From the NCBI GenBank assembly GCA_964655245.1, contig CAZZLQ010000042.1:1-21210 (forward strand): DNA of 21,210 bases, in the 5' to 3' direction. Position 1 is the first letter of the stretch. Every line of letters starts with the position of its first letter. The notes beneath the pieces were generated by a model. The model had not been told where the DNA came from. It searched no databases and saw only the letters and a list, made by a program, of their open reading frames with translations. The position numbers and the translations under genes are program-made. Positions 15,604-21,210 of this stretch are shown here, piece after piece. Origin of the DNA: JBEIHI01 sp964655245 (GTDB lineage: Bacteria > Bdellovibrionota > UBA2394).

Positions 15604-16566
15604 TTAGTGAGACAGTACTTCGGAGGTCATCGAGTTTTCTATGACCTTCATTGTACTGTAGACTCGGTTTCTACCAGAGCGCTTTGCTTGGTAGAGTTTC
15701 AGATCTGCTGCTTCTAGCAGTGTTGTCGATGAGCCGCGTTTCTTGGCCTCAAAGTCGGCAACCCCAATAGAGAGAGAATATTTGATCTCGGATCCTGCAA
15801 ACTTCAGGGAGTGCTCGCGCACGGCTTTCCGGATTCGCTCGCAGAGCCGAATTGCATCCGGCAGAGATGTGTCCGGAAAGATAATCACAAACTCATCGCC
15901 AGCGTAGCGCCCCACATAGTCTACAGATCGTGTGCATTGAGAGAGAATGCGCGCCAAATCCTTGAGAACCTGATCGCCCGTCTGATGGCCGAAGGCGTCA
16001 TTAATCTCTTTGAAGTGATCAATGTCGATGATGCAAATCGATAGGGGCTTGTCATAGCGCTGTGACCGCTGAATCTCGGTATCGAGTTGCTTGCGAATAA
16101 AGCGGTAATTGAAAATGCCAGTCATTTCATCGGTAAAAGACATTTTCTGAAGTCGCTCGTTGGCTCGACGAAGTTCCTGGACGAGAAAGCGATTCGTTTC
16201 GATCAGCTCGTGCTTTGATTTGGCCTCTCGAATGACTGAAGGCAGTCGATCAAGAAAATGAAGTTGGGTGTCCTTGACGACGTAGTCATAGGCCCCACGT
16301 TTAATCGCTTCACTGGCAACCGTTTCATTGCCTTGGCCTGTCACAAAAATCACGGGAGTGGCGATATCGAGTTCCTTCATTCGAGAGATGACATCGAGCC
16401 CTGATCGCTTGGGCATATTGTAATCCAAGATGATGAAGTCAAATTGGCGAAAGTGATCCGTTGGCTCGGGATTATCACTTGTAGTGACTTCCCAGCCTTC
16501 TTTGCCGAGTCTCATTGCGACCAGTTCAGCGTGGTGCGCGTTATCATCGACGACTAGAATGCGCAT
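15604..16566 (-). CDS. Response regulator with receiver and GGDEF domains (putative diguanylate cyclase)
   Basis: A 320-residue regulator. The receiver domain (about 1-120) has the acidic pocket D7-D8, phospho-acceptor Asp48 (FIILDYNMP), Thr76 and Lys98. A helical linker (about 115-142) leads to a GGDEF domain (about 143-310) with DIDHFKEINDAFGH (181-194), an RSVD sequence at the inhibitory I-site position (213-216), and AGDEF (222-226) where most enzymes have GGDEF. AGDEF is known in some active cyclases, so c-di-GMP synthesis upon phosphorylation is likely but not certain. The start overlaps the end of the upstream histidine kinase by 23 nt, so the kinase is its probable partner. Confidence 0.92.
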   Translation of the reverse strand: MRILVVDDNAHHAELVAMRLGKEGWEVTTSDNPEPTDHFRQFDFIILDYNMPKRSGLDVISRMKELDIATPVIFVTGQGNETVASEAIKRGAYDYVVKDTQLHFLDRLPSVIREAKSKHELIETNRFLVQELRRANERLQKMSFTDEMTGIFNYRFIRKQLDTEIQRSQRYDKPLSICIIDIDHFKEINDAFGHQTGDQVLKDLARILSQCTRSVDYVGRYAGDEFVIIFPDTSLPDAIRLCERIRKAVREHSLKFAGSEIKYSLSIGVADFEAKKRGSSTTLLEAADLKLYQAKRSGRNRVYSTMKVIENSMTSEVLSH

Positions 16567-17440
16567 TGTTTCTCATTTTCCCTCTTGGAAGATTAACAGT
16601 AAAGGTTGTTCCGATGCCGGGACTACTCTTGACCGAAACTCGGCCACCAAATGACTCGGCGATTCTCTTAACAATTGACAGACCTAGTCCCATGCCTTCT
16701 ATCGATCCCGCATCCAGCCGAGTGAATGGAGTGAAGATCTTCTTCAAGTCCTCCGCACTCATGCCGACGCCATTGTCGGTAATGCTGATTTTGCAAAACG
16801 CCCCTGAGATGCTTGCGGCCACCTTGATGTGAGGGGCCACCTCTCGCTTGTGAAACTTAATGGAGTTGGCGAGGAGGTTGAGGAAGATCTGATAAAGTCG
16901 AACTCTATCGCCCCGTGCGTAGATATCGTCAACATTGAGCTCGATGGTGGCTTTTTCTCGAGCGATCTTTTCGCTGAGACTGATGAGCGCATCATTGAGG
17001 ACTTCTTTGATCGACACATCTTCGAGCTCAGAGGGATCATGATATAGTTTCGAAACCGACTGAAGTGATCCGACCAGAAGGTGTAAGGAGTTAATTGCTT
17101 CTCGAATGATTTTGAGGAAGCGCTTTCGATCTTTAGGGTCAGCGTCTTGCTCTTCAAGAATTTTTGTAAATCCTTCGAGGGTGACCAGTGGTTCTTTGAG
17201 ATCATGCCCCAACATGGAGAACATCGTTTTCCATTCTTGGTCTCGCTGTTGGAGGCGATTGAGCTCGGATTTCAGCTGAAAAATGGTTTTTGAATTCGAT
17301 GGTTGAGGGGATCGAACCTGTCGAAGCGGGAGCTCTCGTTGCTGAATCTTGGGGCTCAGCTTCTTCGCGTCTTGAATGGAGGGTGCAGCGCTTCCATTTG
17401 ACGGTTTTTTGTCATCCGACAGTTTTCTCTCAGTCCCCAT
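16544..17440 (-). CDS. Soluble sensor histidine kinase without a recognisable sensor domain
   Basis: A 298-residue cytoplasmic kinase, expected to phosphorylate the receiver-GGDEF protein encoded immediately downstream (23-nt overlap). Residues 1-50 are polar and disordered-looking (Ser, Pro, Lys rich); 52-72 form a short coiled coil. The dimerisation/H-box is FSMLGHDLKEPL with His79. The catalytic domain has N-box NLLANSIKFH (188-197), G1 DNGVGM (222-227), F-box FTPFTRL and G2 GMGLGLSIVK (249-258). No transmembrane segment, PAS or GAF domain is visible, so it must sense through a partner or its N-terminus. A TTGACA-N17-TAGACT promoter lies just upstream and would give a near-leaderless mRNA. 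Confidence 0.93.
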   Translation of the reverse strand: MGTERKLSDDKKPSNGSAAPSIQDAKKLSPKIQQRELPLRQVRSPQPSNSKTIFQLKSELNRLQQRDQEWKTMFSMLGHDLKEPLVTLEGFTKILEEQDADPKDRKRFLKIIREAINSLHLLVGSLQSVSKLYHDPSELEDVSIKEVLNDALISLSEKIAREKATIELNVDDIYARGDRVRLYQIFLNLLANSIKFHKREVAPHIKVAASISGAFCKISITDNGVGMSAEDLKKIFTPFTRLDAGSIEGMGLGLSIVKRIAESFGGRVSVKSSPGIGTTFTVNLPRGKMRNNAHSSRR

Positions 17441-17452
17441 AAATTGAGGCTG

Positions 17453-17481
17453 AGTCTATTTCGGCTGGGTGATTATGTCAA
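17453..17481 (-). promoter_or_regulatory. Probable sigma-70 promoter of the kinase/GGDEF operon
   Basis: On the minus strand: TTGACA (17481-17476), a 17-nt spacer and TAGACT (17458-17453). The -35 is perfect and the -10 matches at 4 of 6. The predicted start falls near 17446, only about 5 nt before the kinase ATG, implying a very short leader with no room for a ribosome site. Confidence 0.55.
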
Positions 17482-17550
17482 AACGGCCACAGTCGGAGAG
17501 ATGAACCCCAATAAAAACCGTTTATAAGCTGCTTTGGCTTGATGCGATGT

Positions 17551-17580
17551 AACTTTTGTTTCCCTGTAGTCAAAAAAGTT
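17551..17580. repeat. Imperfect inverted repeat in the divergent region
   Basis: AACTTTTG (17551-17558) and CAAAAAAGTT (17571-17580) are inverted copies with extra As on the right; at least 7 bp pair across a short spacer. It could be a regulator site or a weak RNA stem. A/T-rich, so chance is not excluded. Confidence 0.3.
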
Positions 17581-17610
17581 GCACACCCCCTTTCAGCACC
17601 GTCAAACTTC

Positions 17611-17623
17611 TGTTACCGTAACA
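17611..17623. promoter_or_regulatory. Operator-like perfect inverted repeat
   Basis: TGTTACCGTAACA: two 6-bp half-sites around a central C. It lies 81 nt before the sigma-54 activator start, within the 263-nt divergent region (17441-17703) that also holds the kinase promoter. No regulator can be named from the sequence. I found no convincing sigma-54 (GG-N10-GC) or sigma-70 site on the plus strand here. Confidence 0.45.
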
Positions 17624-17686
17624 AATGTCTGACGATGCCTCTGAAACAGCGGGGCAACAATAGACACTAGGGTTTTAAAAGTTAGT

Positions 17687-17695
17687 GGGGGGGGG
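17687..17695 (+). repeat. G9 homopolymer upstream of the sigma-54 activator start
   Basis: Nine Gs lie 8 nt before the ATG at 17704, merging into the GGGAG ribosome site (17693-17697). A GTG at 17685-17687 reads into the tract out of frame with the ATG. With one G fewer it would be in frame and could extend the protein by six residues. Confidence 0.8.
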
Positions 17696-17703
17696 AGAAA
17701 AGA

Positions 17704-18876
17704 ATGAACGGCACTCGGGAGAATCCGGTTGGGGGCATTGGCAAGAAGATCGATGAGGCATCTGATAGCACGGCTGAAGTTGCTCGCGATCCATGGAGCC
17801 CCTCGGCTCTTGAGGGCGTCATTTCAAATGCAGAGGAAGCTGCTCGAGGATCCAGCCAGGCTATAAGTCAGCTGGTCCAGGCTGAAACTCCGTTCATTGG
17901 CCAGAGTTCAGCCATGAGAGTGGTCTTCGAATTGATCAATAAGGTGGCGGACACCGATTCCAACGTTCTAATCTTGGGGGAGAGTGGAACGGGTAAGGAA
18001 TTGGTGGCCCGCGCTCTGCATTATCGTTCCAATCGGAGACTGAAGCCCTTTGTTCCCGTCAATTGCGGCGCGATTCCTTCGGAGCTACTGGAGACTGAAC
18101 TTTTTGGACATGTGAAGGGCTCCTTTACGGGAGCGCATGCCGCGCGAGTTGGTCGGTTTTCTTTGGCTCATCAAGGCACTCTCTTTCTCGATGAGATTGG
18201 GACGATGCCAGCCAGTCTCCAAGTGAAGCTCCTGCGTGCCATTCAACAAAGAGAGTTTGAGCCGGTGGGGAGCAACAAGACAATGAAGTCGGATTGTCGA
18301 GTGATTGCTGCCACCAACGAGGATCTTGAGCAGCTGGTTGCGAAGGGGAGCTTTCGAGAAGATTTGTTCTATCGGTTGAATGTGATTCCGATCGCTCTTC
18401 CAGCACTGCGAGAGCGAAGAGAAGATATTCGTTTGTTAGTTGCTTATTTTATTGATCAGCTCAATCACAAAAAAGGCTATGCCATCTCCTCAGTTGATGA
18501 GGATGCGATGCAAATCTTGATGCAGTATTCATGGCCAGGAAATGTGCGAGAGCTTGAAAATATTTGTCAGCGCATGTGTATTCTGAAGGGCAAGGGTGTG
18601 ATCTGCGTTGAGGACTTACCGATTAAGATTCGAGAATCGAAGCCCTCAACGCGAGCTGGGCAGCGTCCTTGGTCGAGCTTACTGAGTGAGCCTCTGCCCG
18701 AAGAGGGGATTCCCTTTGATCAGTTAGTCGCTCAGTTTGAAAATGATTTGATGACCAAGGCTCTCGAGCAGACGCGGTGGAACAAAAACCGAGCGGCTCA
18801 GCTGCTTCAGTTGAATCGTACAACCCTTGTTGAGAAGATTAAGAAGCGTGGATTAGCGCCCAAGGGCGACGTCTAG
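17704..18876 (+). CDS. Sigma-54 dependent transcriptional activator, Fis-type, without receiver domain
   Basis: A bacterial enhancer-binding protein of 390 residues that remodels sigma-54 RNA polymerase by ATP hydrolysis. The N-terminus (1-62) is polar and matches no receiver, GAF or PAS domain I can see. The AAA+ domain (about 63-300) has Walker A GESGTGKE (92-99), the sigma-54 contact loop as GSFTGA (139-144; usual GAFTGA), Walker B TLFLDEIG (159-166), FREDLFYRLNVIPI (217-230) and WPGNVRELEN (277-286). The C-terminal Fis-type helix-turn-helix is at about 347-385 (NKNRAAQLLQLNRTTLVEKIKKRG). Without a receiver it may be constitutive or controlled by a partner or by expression level. The start follows GGGAG and a G9 tract. 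Confidence 0.93.
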   Translation: MNGTRENPVGGIGKKIDEASDSTAEVARDPWSPSALEGVISNAEEAARGSSQAISQLVQAETPFIGQSSAMRVVFELINKVADTDSNVLILGESGTGKELVARALHYRSNRRLKPFVPVNCGAIPSELLETELFGHVKGSFTGAHAARVGRFSLAHQGTLFLDEIGTMPASLQVKLLRAIQQREFEPVGSNKTMKSDCRVIAATNEDLEQLVAKGSFREDLFYRLNVIPIALPALRERREDIRLLVAYFIDQLNHKKGYAISSVDEDAMQILMQYSWPGNVRELENICQRMCILKGKGVICVEDLPIKIRESKPSTRAGQRPWSSLLSEPLPEEGIPFDQLVAQFENDLMTKALEQTRWNKNRAAQLLQLNRTTLVEKIKKRGLAPKGDV

Positions 18877-18888
18877 GGTTTGTCTTGA

Positions 18889-18917
18889 CCCCAAGATCGC
18901 TTTTAAGGATCTTGGGG
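18889..18917 (+). promoter_or_regulatory. Perfect 10-bp hairpin abutting the dcd start
   Basis: CCCCAAGATC (18889-18898), a 9-nt loop and GATCTTGGGG (18908-18917). The stem begins 12 nt after the activator stop and ends 3 nt before the dcd ATG. No T-run follows, so it is a poor intrinsic terminator. Its right arm and loop hold the only ribosome-binding candidates (AAGGA, GGGG), so it could restrain dcd translation. Confidence 0.65.
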
Positions 18918-18920
18918 CGC

Positions 18921-19475
18921 ATGAGCATTAAGAGCGATAAATGGATCACTAAAATGGCTAAGGAAAAGGGCATGATTGAGCCCTTTGAATCCTCTCAAGT
19001 CCGATCGGGCGTCGTTTCATTTGGGGTTTCGTCGTACGGATACGATATGCGAGTTTCCGATGAATATAAGATTTTCACCAATGTGAATTCTACGGTGATC
19101 GATCCCAAAGAATTCAACGACCGAAATTTTGTCGAGTATAAAGGGGATATCTTGATTGTCCCGCCCAACTCTTTTGCTCTGGCTCGTTCAGTTGAGTATT
19201 TTCGAATCCCTCGAAACGTCCTAGCGGTTTGTCTCGGAAAGTCGACGTATGCTCGCTGCGGTATCATTTGTAATGTGACGCCCTTTGAGCCCGAGTGGGA
19301 AGGTCATGTGACCATCGAGATTTCGAATACAACCCCCTTGCCGGCGAAGATCTATTCTAATGAAGGGATCTGCCAAGTCTTGTTCTATGAGTCAGATGAG
19401 GCGTGTGCAGTATCCTACAAGGACAAGAAGGGCAAATATCAGGGGCAAACAGGGATCACCCTGCCGCGGCTTTGA
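18921..19475 (+). CDS. dcd: dCTP deaminase
   Basis: Deaminates dCTP to dUTP, feeding dTMP synthesis. From the ATG at 18921 the protein has 184 residues, close to the family's usual 190. Its first residues, MSIKSDKWITKMA, match the normal Dcd N-terminus, so the longer TTG start at 18885 is rejected. Seen: SSYGYDMRVSDEYKIF, the catalytic region GKSTYARCGIICNVTPFEPEWEGHVTIEISN with the conserved Glu residues of the trimeric dUTPase/Dcd fold, and the C-terminal KGKYQGQTGITLPRL that closes over the nucleotide. Whether it is monofunctional or also a dUTPase cannot be read directly. It follows a strong hairpin and is joined to the PHP gene by a TGATG overlap. Confidence 0.95.
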   Translation: MSIKSDKWITKMAKEKGMIEPFESSQVRSGVVSFGVSSYGYDMRVSDEYKIFTNVNSTVIDPKEFNDRNFVEYKGDILIVPPNSFALARSVEYFRIPRNVLAVCLGKSTYARCGIICNVTPFEPEWEGHVTIEISNTTPLPAKIYSNEGICQVLFYESDEACAVSYKDKKGKYQGQTGITLPRL

Positions 19476-20332
19476 TGTCTTTAAAAACTGCCGATCTTCA
19501 TTTTCACTCTCTTCATTCGGATGGAAAGCATTCAGTTGTTGAATTGGGTCGCTTTATCAAAGACCGACTAGAGGCTGATCTAGAACTGGCCGTTCTGACG
19601 GATCATGACGGTGTTGCGGGCTTTGATGAGTTTTGCTCTGAGCTGCGTGGTTGGATGCCGCTGGTTTGCGCTTCAGAGCTTTCGTGTGCGTTTCAAGACC
19701 CTCGATCGGGACGAGATCGAGAGCTTCATCTTTTGGTCTACGGACTCGATCCGACTGATGACTATCTTCGATCTCGATTTGCGGCCTTTCGTGAAGCTCG
19801 TCGGCAGCGTTTTTTTCGAATTTGCGAAAATTTCAAAGCTGCTGGTTATGATTTGGATGGTGAGGAGATTGCGCGGCGACATCATGGAGTTTTGGGTAGG
19901 CCCCATATTGCTGATGCCTTGGTGGAGAAAGGTTATGTTAAAACGCGTCAAGAGGCCTTTGAAAAGTTTCTTTTTGATGGGCATCCCTTGGGAGTCACTA
20001 AGTGGCGATTGCCGCTCGAAGAGGTTTGTCGCGAAGCCAAGACCCGTGGATGGAAAACATCGATTGCTCATCCCGGTCAGTATGATTTTCGGGACCAGCA
20101 CTTGGCGTACTTTAAGGACCTAGGAGTTGATGCGCTGGAGATTTATCATCCACGTCATAATCATGATCTGTACTTGTATTATAATGAGAAGTGTAAGCGA
20201 TTTGGATTTATGACGACGGGTGGTAGTGATTTTCATTCTATGGACAGCGATCAGCGTTCCGGGGTGCCCAGTCTTGGGCGCTGTCGATATCCGTATGATC
20301 AAGCCCGTCAGTTCCTTCGAGGAATTCTCTGA
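19475..20332 (+). CDS. PHP-domain metal-dependent phosphoesterase (RNase AM/YciV-like)
   Basis: A 285-residue PHP-family hydrolase. Metal-ligand motifs seen in order: DLHFHSLHSDG (H9, H11, D16), LTDHD (41-45), ASELS with E68, ELHLL (H85), GRPHIADALVEKGY (141-154), IAHPG (H199) and GGSDFH (249-254). This order, with the GRPHIA insertion, fits the YciV/TrpH group, whose members are 5'-3' exonucleases or nucleotide phosphatases acting on short RNA or 3',5'-bisphosphate nucleotides. The start is the ATG overlapping the dcd stop (TGATG); an in-frame start at 19403 lies inside dcd and is rejected. Its stop overlaps the next gene in the same way. Substrate here unproven. Confidence 0.9.
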   Translation: MSLKTADLHFHSLHSDGKHSVVELGRFIKDRLEADLELAVLTDHDGVAGFDEFCSELRGWMPLVCASELSCAFQDPRSGRDRELHLLVYGLDPTDDYLRSRFAAFREARRQRFFRICENFKAAGYDLDGEEIARRHHGVLGRPHIADALVEKGYVKTRQEAFEKFLFDGHPLGVTKWRLPLEEVCREAKTRGWKTSIAHPGQYDFRDQHLAYFKDLGVDALEIYHPRHNHDLYLYYNEKCKRFGFMTTGGSDFHSMDSDQRSGVPSLGRCRYPYDQARQFLRGIL

Positions 20333-20631
20333 TGGAGTATGATCGAAATCTATTTGGTGAAATCAAAAAGTTCATCAAGATTCAGATTCTCGATAAGGAG
20401 TACGAAGTTCCAGATCGCTTGGAGCTTTTGCGAGTTTTTCAATTTTTGGATTTTTCAATCGATTATGCTCGGCTGTGTTGGAATGGCTCCTGTAAGCGTT
20501 GCGTGGTGAAGTATCGGAATGATCAGACATCAAAAGAAGGTGAAGCACTTTCATGCCGCTTGAAATCAGCAGAGGGCACGTGTCTTACTAAGCTACCTCC
20601 CACGATTAAGCCCAAAGCCGCTGAGAAGTGA
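20332..20631 (+). CDS. Small [2Fe-2S] ferredoxin-like protein
   Basis: A 99-residue soluble protein. The N-terminal half (FIKIQILDKEYEVPDRLELLRVFQF) fits a beta-grasp ferredoxin start. It is followed by C49-x4-C54-x2-C57 (CWNGSCKRC) and C75 (ALSCRL), the spacing used to bind a [2Fe-2S] cluster in plant-type ferredoxins and in the N-terminal domains of NuoG/formate dehydrogenase type proteins. C84 is an extra cysteine. It has no signal peptide. GAGGA lies 8 nt upstream and the ATG overlaps the PHP stop, so it belongs to the dcd-PHP unit. Its redox partner is not in the window. Cluster binding is inferred from spacing only. Confidence 0.75.
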   Translation: MEYDRNLFGEIKKFIKIQILDKEYEVPDRLELLRVFQFLDFSIDYARLCWNGSCKRCVVKYRNDQTSKEGEALSCRLKSAEGTCLTKLPPTIKPKAAEK

Positions 20632-20634
20632 TTC

Positions 20635-21210
20635 TTAGCGCGTCACTTTGTTCCGAAACTCTTCAGCCGCCTTATAGATTGTTTTCTTTCTCTCGGGTGA
20701 CATTTTAGCAAGTGCTTTGACCATCACAGACATCCGAGGATTCTTTTTGTAGAAATCCTCATGCTTCTCAATGAATGACCAATAGAGTCCGTCGACGATA
20801 TCACACCAGGGGCCCTTGGGTTCTCGGCTCATCTTGATCAAATAGTTGGAGCCGCAGATGTAGGGCTTTGTGGCAAAGATTCCTCCGTCGCTAAACTGAC
20901 CCATGCCATAGACGTTGGGGCCCATTACCCAATCTGATGAATCAACAAACATTTCCATAAACCAACGATGAACTTCCTGAGGATCGATTTCACACAAGAG
21001 CATGAGATTGCTGAGCACCATCAGTCTTTCGATATGATGGCAAAACCCAAGTCGATTCACTTTGGAAATCGTTCGATCGAGTATCGGAATTCCGGTCGTG
21101 CCTTCATACCAGTGGCGGGTGATTCGTCTTTTATGTTTCCAGAAATTTTTAGATTCCTGCACCTCGGAGAAATTTTGATAAATGCCTCGAATGAATTCTC
21201 TCCATCCAAT
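20635..21210 (-). CDS. Photolyase/cryptochrome-related FAD-binding protein, C-terminal part (5' end outside window)
   Basis: The reading frame stays open to the right edge, where GWREFIRGIY is encoded just upstream of the internal GTG at 21162; this matches the GWREY(I/V)RGIY segment of photolyase-related proteins. Further family marks: HHIERLMVLSN, DPQEVHRWFMEMFVDSSDWVMGPNVYGMGQFSDGG and ATKPYICGSNYLIKMS, as in the FAD-binding half of the CryPro/PhrB-like (DPRP) group. These proteins repair (6-4) or cyclobutane photoproducts or act as blue-light receptors. The usual MSDYCxxC... segment that ligates a 4Fe-4S cluster in PhrB is shortened to MSREPKGPWCD, so cluster binding is doubtful. It converges on the [2Fe-2S] gene with 3 nt between the stops. 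Confidence 0.85.
   Translation of the reverse strand: MGWREFIRGIYQNFSEVQESKNFWKHKRRITRHWYEGTTGIPILDRTISKVNRLGFCHHIERLMVLSNLMLLCEIDPQEVHRWFMEMFVDSSDWVMGPNVYGMGQFSDGGIFATKPYICGSNYLIKMSREPKGPWCDIVDGLYWSFIEKHEDFYKKNPRMSVMVKALAKMSPERKKTIYKAAEEFRNKVTR

Noticed and set aside
17501..17527. 8-codon ORF preceded by GGAGAG in the divergent region
   Set aside because: Too short, with no coupling to a downstream gene and nothing else to support translation.
18885..18920. TTG start giving a 196-residue Dcd
   Set aside because: The extra 12 residues are encoded by the hairpin and match no Dcd N-terminus; the ATG at 18921 begins with the typical MSIKSD.
19403..19474. Longer start for the PHP protein
   Set aside because: The extension overlaps dcd in another frame; the PHP domain starts at the ATG of the TGATG overlap.

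Overview
The window looks like chromosomal core DNA from a Gram-negative bacterium. It encodes an outer-membrane assembly protein (BamA), a Skp/OmpH-type periplasmic chaperone and a Lol lipoprotein-release ABC transporter. My best guess is a Bdellovibrio-like lineage (Bdellovibrionota, formerly Deltaproteobacteria). The guess rests on the lysS-lolC-lolD-bamA-skp order, a DUF4388/PATAN protein, several c-di-GMP-type signalling proteins and a Fis-type sigma-54 activator; it comes from family knowledge, not from a search. I see no transposase, phage gene, CRISPR array, tRNA or rRNA. The genes are tightly packed, with many 1-4 nt stop/start overlaps.

Layout. (1) 1-1065 is the 3' end of a PcrA/UvrD helicase gene, facing a convergent HD-GYP protein gene (1077-1844, minus). 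(2) 1956-6195 is a plus-strand run: a uracil phosphoribosyltransferase-like gene, hpt, ridA, a DUF4388 gene and asnS. It joins base salvage and metabolite clean-up to a possible regulatory protein and a tRNA synthetase. (3) 6284-8901 holds an unrecognised lipoprotein and a GNAT-fold protein that appear translationally coupled. (4) 8979-15601 is an envelope-biogenesis run: lysS, lolC/E, lolD, bamA, skp and a 39-codon gene for a very basic peptide. (5) 15604-17440 (minus) encodes a soluble histidine kinase overlapping a receiver-GGDEF response regulator. A 263-bp divergent region follows, then a sigma-54 activator gene (17704-18876). (6) 18921-20631 is dcd, a PHP phosphoesterase gene and a small [2Fe-2S]-type protein gene, joined by TGATG overlaps. 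They converge on a partial photolyase/cryptochrome-like gene (20635 to the right edge).

The annotated functions are mostly housekeeping. The less expected signals are at the control and small-gene level. Two nine-G homopolymers sit just upstream of start codons (lipoprotein and sigma-54 activator). In each, an upstream TTG or GTG would come into frame if the tract lost one G. A perfect 10-bp hairpin ends three bases before the dcd start. A 16-codon ORF ends in an ATGA overlap with bamA, which has no visible Shine-Dalgarno site. An operator-like perfect inverted repeat lies between the two-component genes and the sigma-54 activator. The photolyase relative lacks the CxxC pair of the FeS-containing class. 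I see no convincing large novel defence or mobile system.
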